Shown: one piece after another, positions 15,480-22,265 of the stretch
Layout: each line of letters starts with the position of its first letter
How positions within the stretch are numbered: the stretch's first letter is position 1
Virus record (IMG/VR): IMGVR_UViG_3300025413_000996
Span: 1-31,284 of that record
Length of the DNA stretch: 31,284 nucleotides
From: a virus
Strand: one strand, 5' to 3'
Translations under genes and position numbers: made by a program
The notes under the pieces: generated by a model
What the model was told of the DNA's origin: nothing
The model's input: the letters and a program-made list of their open reading frames with translations, nothing else
Database searches by the model: none

Positions 15480-16526
15480 TTATATGTACCTGTTGAATTC
15501 TTCTATTGTTTTATTGTACTGACTTATAAAGGGCTCTTTGAGATATGGATTCCAATTGGACACCAGTTTAGAATACTGATACTGTATTCTATAACACATG
15601 CGATTAGTGATTCCACCTAGTCTTCGATGTAAGGTTATAGAGTTATCAAACAGACATAAATCGTTGTCTTGTTGGTACCAATGATCATAGATATATTTGT
15701 CAACAAATAGTGTCTTGTTGATTTGATCAAAAACAGACTTTGATTCCAATGCGGACATACCTTTGATACCATTTATAGTGTTGATACTATAATGTAACCC
15801 TTTTATGCCTAATGGACTTTTGATTACAAGTGGTAGTTCTGAAGGTTCTGGACACATGTTCTTGTACATCAGCAGATCCTGTTCTTCTCTCAGCCCAGGA
15901 TTGATTTTTCCAGGAGTAAATTGATGTTGTACAATCATTTCATCCAATTCACTACGAAAACTTTCGCTTTGTTCCTCATACCAATCAGCCGTGGTTATAA
16001 AACCAGTTGCACTACCTACAGTGCCTGTTTCTCCAAGAAGACTTACTCCAGGTGCAAAAACTAAATTGCCAGATTCATTAGAATGCCATAACAATTCGCC
16101 TTCTGCAAACATGCCCAGGGGACTCCCGTCGGGTTTTTTCATGCCAGTAACTTTTACTACAGATGTATTTGGATTGTTCGTAGCATCATAGGCTGTAATA
16201 TTCAAAACATTTTGTGCAAATTTTTTGTCTTCTGGATCAACTACAATACCATCTATCTCAGTCTTGGAAAGTAATTCTCCAAAAAATTCTGGTTTTTTAT
16301 ATTTGCGTTGAAGTGAATAAAAATGCGTGTTATGAGGACTACCCCATTTACCAATTAAAATTTCGTATTCTGCTGGAGTAATTTTTACATTTCTAATTAT
16401 AGTGACCAGACTTTCCAAATGTCGTTGACCTACTTCAGCCCATTCGTCATCCGATAAATTAGTAAAATCTAAATCGTCGATATAGATTCCAAATCTGCCT
16501 AGTCCAGGTATCTTGCTTATTTTCAT
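15480..16526 (-). CDS. TauD/TfdA-like Fe(II)/2-oxoglutarate oxygenase (atypical metal triad)
   Basis: A 348-residue protein with a double-stranded beta-helix layout like TauD or clavaminate synthase. Candidate metal ligands are H148 in LLWHSNESG and H300 in SITLHRR; R313 in MCYRIQY would bind 2-oxoglutarate. The usual HxD/E is H148-S-N150-E151, so the canonical acidic position is Asn. Either E151 takes over, or the centre is altered as in 2OG halogenases. The N-terminal third (GKWGSPHNTHFYSLQ) fits family patterns. It overlaps the small exported protein upstream (TAATG) and is immediately followed by iscU. Substrate unknown. Confidence 0.75.
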   Translation of the reverse strand: MKISKIPGLGRFGIYIDDLDFTNLSDDEWAEVGQRHLESLVTIIRNVKITPAEYEILIGKWGSPHNTHFYSLQRKYKKPEFFGELLSKTEIDGIVVDPEDKKFAQNVLNITAYDATNNPNTSVVKVTGMKKPDGSPLGMFAEGELLWHSNESGNLVFAPGVSLLGETGTVGSATGFITTADWYEEQSESFRSELDEMIVQHQFTPGKINPGLREEQDLLMYKNMCPEPSELPLVIKSPLGIKGLHYSINTINGIKGMSALESKSVFDQINKTLFVDKYIYDHWYQQDNDLCLFDNSITLHRRLGGITNRMCYRIQYQYSKLVSNWNPYLKEPFISQYNKTIEEFNRYI

Positions 16527-16864
16527 TAGTTAGGAACCGCCACTATTTTACTAATACCAGTCTGCGGATCAACCATTTCTTGCCAGTGGTATCCTTGCGG
16601 AGGTGCCTGGATCACTGTTTGTGGTTGTGTATAAACTACTGGAGGTTGTTGAACTACTACAGGAGCAGGACGAGCAATTTCATAACCAATTACTCCTCCA
16701 ATTACAGCCGGAGCAACCCAACCCATACCGTAGCCGCCTCGATAGCAACAGCCGCCTCGATAATGAAATCCTTCGTGAGCTTCGGCACTTGGGCTGAAGG
16801 CAAACAAAGTACTTAGTGCCAGCAAGCTGGCAAATACTGAACCGATAATATTTTTGTCTTTCAT
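16526..16864 (-). CDS. Small exported Gly/Pro-rich protein
   Basis: A 112-residue protein with a Sec signal peptide (residues 1-29, ending SAEA-H). The mature part starts HEGFHYRGGCCYRGGYGMG, with His and paired Cys. A glycine-zipper-like hydrophobic stretch (APAVIGGVIGYEIA) follows, then a Pro/Val/Gln linker, and the protein ends GYHWQEMVDPQTG plus a short hydrophobic tail. It resembles periplasmic or outer-membrane proteins of Proteobacteria that have no assigned function. It is the first gene of the iron/Fe-S operon; whether it is a substrate of the neighbouring enzymes is speculation. A late motif, an imperfect stem and TTAAGGAG precede it. Confidence 0.75.
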   Translation of the reverse strand: MKDKNIIGSVFASLLALSTLFAFSPSAEAHEGFHYRGGCCYRGGYGMGWVAPAVIGGVIGYEIARPAPVVVQQPPVVYTQPQTVIQAPPQGYHWQEMVDPQTGISKIVAVPN

Positions 16865-16879
16865 AATACTGCTCCTTAA

Positions 16880-16916
16880 GCGTATACTAATATAACGCCT
16901 TAGATTAATATTTAGT
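16880..16916 (-). promoter_or_regulatory. Late promoter (ACTAAATA) and imperfect leader stem for the iron/Fe-S operon
   Basis: ACTAAATA is at 16909-16916 on the minus strand. The leader begins near 16903, contains an imperfect stem (GCGTTATA / TATACGC), then TTAAGGAG before the ATG at 16864. Confidence 0.5.
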
Positions 16917-16920
16917 TGAC

Positions 16921-17115
16921 TTATTTGGCTTCTTTACGAGCATTTTTAACTGCTGTAACATCGTTACGAGTTTCTTTGCACAACTTGGCCAAATCTTGAC
17001 AGTGCTTACGAACGCGAGTACCGGCGGCACCTACTTCTTTGTCGTAAAACTTTTCAAAGTCTGCTTCCATTGCTTCGATGATTGCAGTAAATTCTGCATA
17101 TTTGTTTGTAGCCAT
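16921..17115 (-). CDS. Histone H1-like protein (Hc1 family)
   Basis: A 64-residue protein with one long helical domain of the bacterial Hc1 type: an acidic N-terminal helix with EADFEKFYDKEVGAAGTRVRKHCQDLAKL, the signature region of that family, then a short basic end (KNARKEAK). Hc1 proteins bind and compact DNA in chlamydiae and relatives; here the long Lys/Ala-rich tail is missing, as in the short environmental versions. It may coat phage or host DNA, but only the family similarity supports that. Its own sigma-70-like promoter, a 5' stem-loop and a strong AAAGGAG suggest high expression as a single gene. Confidence 0.82.
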   Translation of the reverse strand: MATNKYAEFTAIIEAMEADFEKFYDKEVGAAGTRVRKHCQDLAKLCKETRNDVTAVKNARKEAK

Positions 17116-17133
17116 TTAATTCTCCTTTAAGGC

Positions 17134-17148
17134 AAGTACAGAGTACTT
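17134..17148 (-). promoter_or_regulatory. 5'-terminal stem-loop of the Hc1-like mRNA
   Basis: AAGTAC, loop TCT, GTACTT on the minus strand. The predicted transcription start (about 17148) is the first base of the stem. CTTGCCTTAAAGGAG follows, similar to the dnaK and hsp20 leaders. Confidence 0.6.
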
Positions 17149-17154
17149 ATACCT

Positions 17155-17183
17155 AGTGTACAGGGGTTAAAAATAAATGTCTA
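17155..17183 (-). promoter_or_regulatory. Sigma-70-like promoter for the Hc1-like gene
   Basis: TAGACA, 17-nt spacer, TACACT on the minus strand, just past the PAAR stop codon. One mismatch in the -35 box and two in the -10 box. Confidence 0.55.
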
Positions 17184-17184
17184 G

Positions 17185-17550
17185 TTAATTGGCAAATACA
17201 TTACCCGATCCACTAGTAATAGTGTGATCAAAATGTCCGTCGGAGTCATATTTGTCTCCAACACGACCCACTGCTTTTCCGTTAACAAACACATTTGAAC
17301 TAAATGTACTTAGTGCAGGAGCATGATTAACTGGACTGCCAACACACGGATTTCCATCAGGATGGCTTACCATTACGTCTCCTTGACGTACAACTCCGAT
17401 ATTATTTACAAATACATCCCCACTACCAGCATCGCTTGCTTGAGTAGTAGGTGTGTCCCAATGGAACACATTTTTACCACAAGGAGATCCTTTGGCGCCG
17501 TCTGTTGCGGCAACCGAACTTGAACCACCTTTTTGAGCAATTGCTGGCAT
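17185..17550 (-). CDS. PAAR-like tail spike tip protein
   Basis: A 121-residue, Gly/Asn/Val-rich protein made of PAAR-type beta segments: VFVNNIGVVRQGDVMVSHPDG, then VFVNGKAVGRVGDKYDSDGHFD and a closing SGSGNVFAN. Cys and His residues (C24, H30, C68, H75 by approximate count, plus late His) could bind the single metal that rigidifies the tip. PAAR proteins sharpen the central spike of contractile tails (T4 gp5.4), supporting a myovirus-type particle. It is the last gene of the nrdA-led leftward run and starts at the stop of the upstream gene. Confidence 0.87.
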   Translation of the reverse strand: MPAIAQKGGSSSVAATDGAKGSPCGKNVFHWDTPTTQASDAGSGDVFVNNIGVVRQGDVMVSHPDGNPCVGSPVNHAPALSTFSSNVFVNGKAVGRVGDKYDSDGHFDHTITSGSGNVFAN

Positions 17551-17840
17551 TATACTAATTTAATTCCTGAGGTTTGTTCAGTATAACGATCTGCGGCATC
17601 CTTAACGGTAGCTGCTAGTACCATAATACTATTTTTATTTATAACAATTTCAGAATCAGGATCTGTAGTAAACAAAAATGGAACTAACCCAATGCCATCT
17701 TTAGTTGCTGTTAAGCATAATGGCTTTTTAACTTTAACACCCATTGGCCCATCTTCTACTAACTTAGCAACAATTTCTTCACCTGCTGTAGTTTTAATTG
17801 TAACTACTTCGCCTTCTGCTATACCTTTTGAAATTAACAT
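17550..17840 (-). CDS. Small beta-barrel protein, possibly LSm/SH3-like
   Basis: A 96-residue protein from the ATG at 17840 (the longer frame overlaps glutaredoxin and is not needed). The pattern ISKGIAEGEVVTIKTTAGEEIVAKLVED followed by VKVKKPLCLT resembles a bent five-strand barrel, like Hfq/LSm or phage beta-barrel proteins. It then has LVPFLFTTDPDSEIVINKNSIMVLA and a short helical end. I recognise this type from marine T4-like phages, but its function is not established, and RNA binding is a guess. Its start follows the glutaredoxin stop as TAATATG, so translation is coupled. Confidence 0.65.
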   Translation of the reverse strand: MLISKGIAEGEVVTIKTTAGEEIVAKLVEDGPMGVKVKKPLCLTATKDGIGLVPFLFTTDPDSEIVINKNSIMVLAATVKDAADRYTEQTSGIKLV

Positions 17841-17841
17841 A

Positions 17842-18069
17842 TTATACCTTTTCGAAATGTTTTTTGAGTTCTGTAAACCCGCCAATATAATTATCATCTA
17901 AGAAAATTTGTGGCAAAGTTCTGGCTGTAGGTACAACTTCTAACAGTTGTTCTTTAGTCCATGTTGTCTGCACATTTCTTTCTTCATAATCGATACCTTT
18001 CATTTCTAATAAGGCTTTGGCTTGTACACAAAATGGACAAGCGTTTTTGCTCCATACAATAGCTTTCAT
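17842..18069 (-). CDS. grx: Glutaredoxin
   Basis: Dithiol glutaredoxin of 75 residues, the normal size for phage and NrdH-like forms. The active site is C11-P-F-C14; TLPQIF near 52-57 gives the cis-Pro loop, and YIGGFTELKKH the glutathione-binding end. It probably re-reduces the phage ribonucleotide reductase, whose nrdA C-terminus has the CEAC relay, and both genes are in the same run. Monothiol-type cluster transfer is not suggested because both cysteines are present. Confidence 0.94.
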   Translation of the reverse strand: MKAIVWSKNACPFCVQAKALLEMKGIDYEERNVQTTWTKEQLLEVVPTARTLPQIFLDDNYIGGFTELKKHFEKV

Positions 18070-18081
18070 TTTAATTCCTTC

Positions 18082-18636
18082 TTAATTTAAATTTACCCTG
18101 TATACTATACTGTGTCTGTATACATATGGTACTTTTGGTCCTAGCGCTCTATGCGGAATTCTTCCATCAAAAAATACAACTCGTCCTGGTACATATTCTA
18201 CTGATTCTACAAGATGCGGTGTAGCAGGGTCGAATAATTGAAATTCCCCTCCCCAACTTTTCTTCCAATCTGCTGTTGTAAATATCATCACATTAGGAGA
18301 CTTATCTGCATGAGTAGTGCCATCCATTGATTTTGATTGTAGGTTAGAATGTACTGCCCATAGATCTAAATTTTCTTTTATTACATTATCGGCTACGTGC
18401 TGGAACGCTCTTAGTAATTCCATCGGACAAATTGACTCAAATACATACTTTGAATATCTTTTGTATAATGTAGCCCCCATGATATTATGGGTTCCTACAT
18501 CTCCGTAGGGGAATGTTTTTCTGTTTGCTCTGTTACCTGGTTTATTTGGAAGATTATCGCATATTTCGTTTAGCTCACGAATATATCGATCATCAAATAC
18601 TCCATCGTACACAGTTATATTAGGTCGATTTTGCAT
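18082..18636 (-). CDS. Fe(II)/2-oxoglutarate oxygenase, prolyl-hydroxylase-like
   Basis: A 184-residue enzyme with a complete 2OG oxygenase triad: H109-A-D111 in TTHADKSP, H162 in IPHRALGP, and R174 in YRHSIVYR for 2-oxoglutarate. WGGEFQLFD and PGRVVFFDGRIPHR are typical of the prolyl-4-hydroxylase/PKHD superfamily. Such enzymes are common in T4-like marine phages, with unknown substrates. The gene sits between nrdB and grx. A near-consensus sigma-70 promoter has its -10 box ending 7 nt before the ATG and no SD is present, so it may also be made from a leaderless mRNA. Confidence 0.88.
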   Translation of the reverse strand: MQNRPNITVYDGVFDDRYIRELNEICDNLPNKPGNRANRKTFPYGDVGTHNIMGATLYKRYSKYVFESICPMELLRAFQHVADNVIKENLDLWAVHSNLQSKSMDGTTHADKSPNVMIFTTADWKKSWGGEFQLFDPATPHLVESVEYVPGRVVFFDGRIPHRALGPKVPYVYRHSIVYRVNLN

Positions 18637-18642
18637 TTAACT

Positions 18643-18672
18643 ATTATAGTGCCGGCAATGTTTCGTAGTCAA
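18643..18672 (-). promoter_or_regulatory. Near-consensus sigma-70 promoter inside the nrdB 3' end
   Basis: TTGACT, 18-nt spacer, TATAAT on the minus strand. The ATG of the 2OG oxygenase begins 7 positions past the -10 box, matching the dexA arrangement. Confidence 0.65.
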
Positions 18673-19744
18673 TCCCTTCAGACATGATACCAATAACATA
18701 ATTTGTCGATTCGTTTTCTTGTAATGCTGTCTGTTTCTTGCTTGTATCAACATGCTTATTGAACCAAGGGATAGGTGTCGATTTTGGTGCGGCTTGCTGA
18801 TATTTAATACCGATATCTTTTAATGCACCAACTGCTGTATAGTCTACAAAATCTTTTAGAATATTTGCATTAAGTCCGATAACAGGACCTTTCTTGAACA
18901 AATAGTCGGACCATTGTTTTTCTTCACGAATGACATCCATATACATAGCATAAACTTCTGCCTCGCAATCGGTCTTAGCCTGTGCAAAACGAGTATCTTC
19001 CTTGACTACTTGATTGATCAAATAGGCCGTCCATCCTTTATGTAGTAATTCGTCTTGTAGAATCAAACTGATAATGTTACCATTGCCAACAAAGATCTTG
19101 TTCTCTACCATGGCTAGACTTGTTGCAAAGCTAACCATAAAGCGGAATGCTTCTAGTGCATAGCTGGCATTTAATGCTAACCAGATTGCTTTAATGTGAT
19201 CTTCTTCAGCGATATATCCGTCTAGTTCTTTGGCACAATTCAACCGATGTAAATCATCATAGTATTTGCCTACACTACTGGCCATACTAACAATCTCTTG
19301 TGTATCATGGATAGTGTTGAACACATCCTTAGGCACATTATAGATATTACGAATTATGTGACTGTAGCTCTTGCTGTGGATATTGGTTTCAAAGAATCCC
19401 CAGTTGTACATAAGGGCTTCGACTTCGGGCAGGCTACACACCGGAGTAAATACCTGTGTTGGTCCACGACCTTGAAGACTATCAAGTGCTGTTTGACGGA
19501 GTAAATTGCTGGTGAAAATATGTTTAATTGCATCGCTTGCGTCCTTAAAGTCATTTGCGTCTTTACTAAGACTAATTTCCTCAGGTTGCCAGAAGAAGCC
19601 TCGGGCTGTTGCTTCAAAATCTGCAATCTTCTTGTATTTAACCTCTTCGAATCGTTGAATGGTCACTGGTCCGGCTGGATCCAGAAACATCTTGCGACTC
19701 AAATAATCTGTACGTGTGTTTAAATTATATTGTTCTTTACTCAT
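18644..19744 (-). CDS. nrdB: Ribonucleotide reductase class Ia, beta subunit
   Basis: Di-iron tyrosyl-radical subunit of 366 residues. Ligands and radical site are recognisable against E. coli NrdB: Asp in ALDSLQGR, Glu in FFETNIH with its His, the radical Tyr in KSYSHIIRN, Glu in LAMVENKIF, and Glu/His in LQDELLH. One extra residue lies between the first Glu and His (ETNIH instead of ETIH), as I recall from other marine phage NrdB proteins. The C-terminus YETLPAL would dock on NrdA. The ATG overlaps the nrdA stop (ATGA). Confidence 0.97.
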   Translation of the reverse strand: MSKEQYNLNTRTDYLSRKMFLDPAGPVTIQRFEEVKYKKIADFEATARGFFWQPEEISLSKDANDFKDASDAIKHIFTSNLLRQTALDSLQGRGPTQVFTPVCSLPEVEALMYNWGFFETNIHSKSYSHIIRNIYNVPKDVFNTIHDTQEIVSMASSVGKYYDDLHRLNCAKELDGYIAEEDHIKAIWLALNASYALEAFRFMVSFATSLAMVENKIFVGNGNIISLILQDELLHKGWTAYLINQVVKEDTRFAQAKTDCEAEVYAMYMDVIREEKQWSDYLFKKGPVIGLNANILKDFVDYTAVGALKDIGIKYQQAAPKSTPIPWFNKHVDTSKKQTALQENESTNYVIGIMSEGIDYETLPAL

Positions 19745-22062
19745 AGCTTACATGCCTCACAATCTTCTTCGTTATCAAAATCTATAGGCTCTAACATTGT
19801 TGGAGCATCTTCGGCAATAGCCTTACTACCAGCTTTATTAATCAAACTATAGTAGAAAGTTTTTAGTCCCCATGCGTGAGCTTGCATTAAATTTTTAGCA
19901 ATCAATGTAGTTGGAACTTTACGATCTGCAAAGTGTGCTGGATTATAAAAAGTATTAGTACTAATTGATTGATCAACATAAGCAGCAAGCACAGCCGCTG
20001 TTTTTAAATAACCATCACAGTCTGTCTGTTCCCACATGAGTTGATACTTATTTTTAAGTTTATGATACTCAGGCACTACCTGAGTAAACGATCCTGCTTT
20101 ACTCTCTTTGGTGCTAATAAGACTCATTGGCATTTCTATTCCATTAGTGCTATTAATAACAACACTACTAGACTCCACTGGAGCAATAGCCATAAGTGTA
20201 GCATTTCTAACTCCATATTGTTTCATGTTTGTACGCAAAGTTTCCCAATCTAGTTCTGGGGTAAAGTCTGCTAGTTCATTAGAGCCAGAGGCACGTAACT
20301 CCCAAGGAAACATGCCTTGCCCATAACGTGTCTTATCACTATGTGTACACGCTCCGCGTTCTTTAGCAAGTTCAACAGTTGCCTCTGTTAAGTAGTAGGC
20401 TTGATGCTCCATCCAACTTTTAACATCTTGTAAGGCATCTTTTTCTCCATACTTTAATCCACGTTTAGCATGCCAATAGGCTAGATTAGTTACACCAATG
20501 CCTAGTGGTTGTATTTCATCGTTGGATAACTTACTCTGGATTGATAGGAAGTCTTGGTAATCGAGAATATTGCACAGACTACGCTGTAGTATACGGCAAG
20601 CACGGCGCATGTCTTCTGGATTACGGAAGGCTCCCCAGTTGATAGATCCTAATGTACATAACGCTATGCGGCCTTCGACATCATCCAGACGTTTGAAAGA
20701 TTTTGTAGGTAATAGGATTTCACAACATAAGTTGCTTTGGTAGATAGTGTGGAACTCAGGATCAAATGGACCTTGATTCTGCACATTGTCAATAAACACA
20801 AGATAGATACGTCCTGTATCAGTACGTTCTTTTAAGATACCGCTTTTAAATACTTCTTCAGCGGTCATGACTTTTTTACGCAAATCTGTGCGTTTTTCAT
20901 ATTTTATATACAGTTCTTCAAATTCTGTTGTGTTACGATAAAAGGCTTCATATAAGTCTGGTACTTCGTTCGGATCAAAGAAGGTGATATTTTCTTTGTT
21001 TTTGAAGCGGCGCCAAAAGAATTTGCTAAGGACAACTCCATAGTCCATGTGTCGAACTCTTGTTTCCTCTGTACCTTGGTTGTTTTTAAGAACAATAAGG
21101 TCATCAAACTGATGGTGCCAAATGGGATAAAATACAGTAGCACTTGCATTACGAATACCTCCTTGACTGCATGAGCGTAAATCTCCAAACCATTTCTTTA
21201 AAAATGGAATCATACCAGTATGCATGATTTCGCCGCCACGAATTGGGGAACCTAGTGGGCGTAAACGACCTATCTCCAAACCAATGCCTGCACGTTTGCT
21301 GGCATACTTGGCCATCATCTCTCCAGAAGCAAAGATGCTATCCAGATCGTCGTCACTGCGGATAAGCACACAACTAGAAAACTGTTTAGTAGGAGTGCCA
21401 AGGCCAGCCAGGACAGGTGTAGCAAGAGTAAACAAACCATCGGATGCTGCTTGATAGTATTCTTTAATGTAACGCATCCTTGCGCTATTCGGTTCTTCCT
21501 TATGGAAGACTGTAGCCGCTGCCACAATATACCTAATCTGTGGAGTTTCATAAATTTCCTTTGTCGCACGATTGCGTACCAAATATTTTTCTATCAATTG
21601 CTCAATAGCAGCATAAGAATATGTTTCGTCTTTTTCATGATCCAACATGTCGTTCATACGGTTCCAATCGTCTTCGCTGTACCATTCTAACAATTCTGGA
21701 GTATATAATCCGACTTCAATATTTTTCTTTACAATAGTATAGAGATGCGGAACTTCATATTTTCCATATACATCTTTGCGTAACATCGATAAACGTTGTT
21801 TGCCTGCTACATATTGATAATTTGTATGACCTACGTCTGGATTTGATTCGACATCGATTAAATCAACTATAGCTCGCAACGTAATATTGTCAATTTCGCT
21901 TGTTGTTATGCCGTCATAAAAATGCGGTTGACTCTTAATCTCAATCATACTCTGACTGACATCAGCTATGCCTTTACATACTTTAGCTATTTGAGCTTGC
22001 CATTTTTCAACTGCTAATGGCTCTTTTGCACCATTTCTTTTTATTACTGTTATTTGAGTCAT
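19741..22062 (-). CDS. nrdA: Ribonucleotide reductase class Ia, alpha subunit
   Basis: Catalytic subunit of 773 residues, close to E. coli NrdA (761), with no intein. An N-terminal ATP-cone (ITVIKRNGAKEPLAVEKW) suggests dATP feedback control is retained. Active-site cysteines are visible in QFSSCVLIRS, NLCCEILLPT (thiyl radical Cys plus Glu) and ALCTLGSINWG; the tail CEACKL is the redox relay for glutaredoxin. PVESSSVVINSTNGIEMP is the usual substrate-loop landmark. It supplies dNTPs for phage replication. It has a long leader with an early sigma-70-like and a late-type promoter. Confidence 0.98.
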   Translation of the reverse strand: MTQITVIKRNGAKEPLAVEKWQAQIAKVCKGIADVSQSMIEIKSQPHFYDGITTSEIDNITLRAIVDLIDVESNPDVGHTNYQYVAGKQRLSMLRKDVYGKYEVPHLYTIVKKNIEVGLYTPELLEWYSEDDWNRMNDMLDHEKDETYSYAAIEQLIEKYLVRNRATKEIYETPQIRYIVAAATVFHKEEPNSARMRYIKEYYQAASDGLFTLATPVLAGLGTPTKQFSSCVLIRSDDDLDSIFASGEMMAKYASKRAGIGLEIGRLRPLGSPIRGGEIMHTGMIPFLKKWFGDLRSCSQGGIRNASATVFYPIWHHQFDDLIVLKNNQGTEETRVRHMDYGVVLSKFFWRRFKNKENITFFDPNEVPDLYEAFYRNTTEFEELYIKYEKRTDLRKKVMTAEEVFKSGILKERTDTGRIYLVFIDNVQNQGPFDPEFHTIYQSNLCCEILLPTKSFKRLDDVEGRIALCTLGSINWGAFRNPEDMRRACRILQRSLCNILDYQDFLSIQSKLSNDEIQPLGIGVTNLAYWHAKRGLKYGEKDALQDVKSWMEHQAYYLTEATVELAKERGACTHSDKTRYGQGMFPWELRASGSNELADFTPELDWETLRTNMKQYGVRNATLMAIAPVESSSVVINSTNGIEMPMSLISTKESKAGSFTQVVPEYHKLKNKYQLMWEQTDCDGYLKTAAVLAAYVDQSISTNTFYNPAHFADRKVPTTLIAKNLMQAHAWGLKTFYYSLINKAGSKAIAEDAPTMLEPIDFDNEEDCEACKL

Positions 22063-22114
22063 TGTCTTTCGCTTATGGGTGATTCTTATACTTTACTTAA
22101 TACTTTGTAGGAAG

Positions 22115-22122
22115 TATTTAGT
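22115..22122 (-). promoter_or_regulatory. Candidate late promoter for nrdA (ACTAAATA)
   Basis: The minus strand reads CACTAAATACTT, the same as the motif before the cupin and small-gene runs. It gives a leader of about 47 nt. Confidence 0.5.
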
Positions 22123-22222
22123 GAGAAAGAAAGCATCGCCGAAATCTATTCATTGTCAACGTTTTACACGTGATTTTTAATGTTAATTTGGTATAATTTT
22201 TCTTATCACAGATACAAAATAA

Positions 22223-22251
22223 ATTATATACGCATTTATTTGTATTGTCTA
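22223..22251 (-). promoter_or_regulatory. Sigma-70-like promoter for nrdA
   Basis: TAGACA, 17-nt spacer, TATAAT on the minus strand. The predicted start near 22216 gives a leader of about 154 nt. Confidence 0.65.
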
Positions 22252-22265
22252 TTTAATTGAAATTA

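Larger units (their letters stand above)
22063..22265 (-). promoter_or_regulatory. nrdA leader region
   Basis: Non-coding gap of about 200 nt between the tailspike and nrdA. It holds a sigma-70-like promoter (22223-22251), a late motif ACTAAATA (22115-22122), and an A/T-rich leader with short repeats (AGTATTAAGTAAAGTAT). A TTGACA at about 22153-22158 has no -10 partner. No riboswitch that I can name and no small ORF is evident. Confidence 0.5.

Noticed and set aside
15476-15490. TATAAT directly before the iscU ATG
   Set aside because: It overlaps the upstream stop and start codons, leaves no room for initiation, and has no -35 partner.
16526-16864. RiPP precursor for the radical SAM enzyme
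   Set aside because: It has a Sec signal peptide and a long Pro-rich linker and lacks a leader/core layout; kept only as a weak idea in the findings.
18644-19744. Extra residue between NrdB iron ligands (ETNIH) as a defect
   Set aside because: All other ligands and the radical Tyr are present, and I recall similar spacing in other marine phage NrdB proteins, so it is not treated as inactivating.
19741-22062. Intein or intron in nrdA, common in phage RNR genes
   Set aside because: The 773-residue frame is continuous and all catalytic motifs are uninterrupted.
22148-22165. TTGACA in the nrdA leader
   Set aside because: No -10 box at 16-18 nt; the sigma-70-like pair at 22223-22251 is better.
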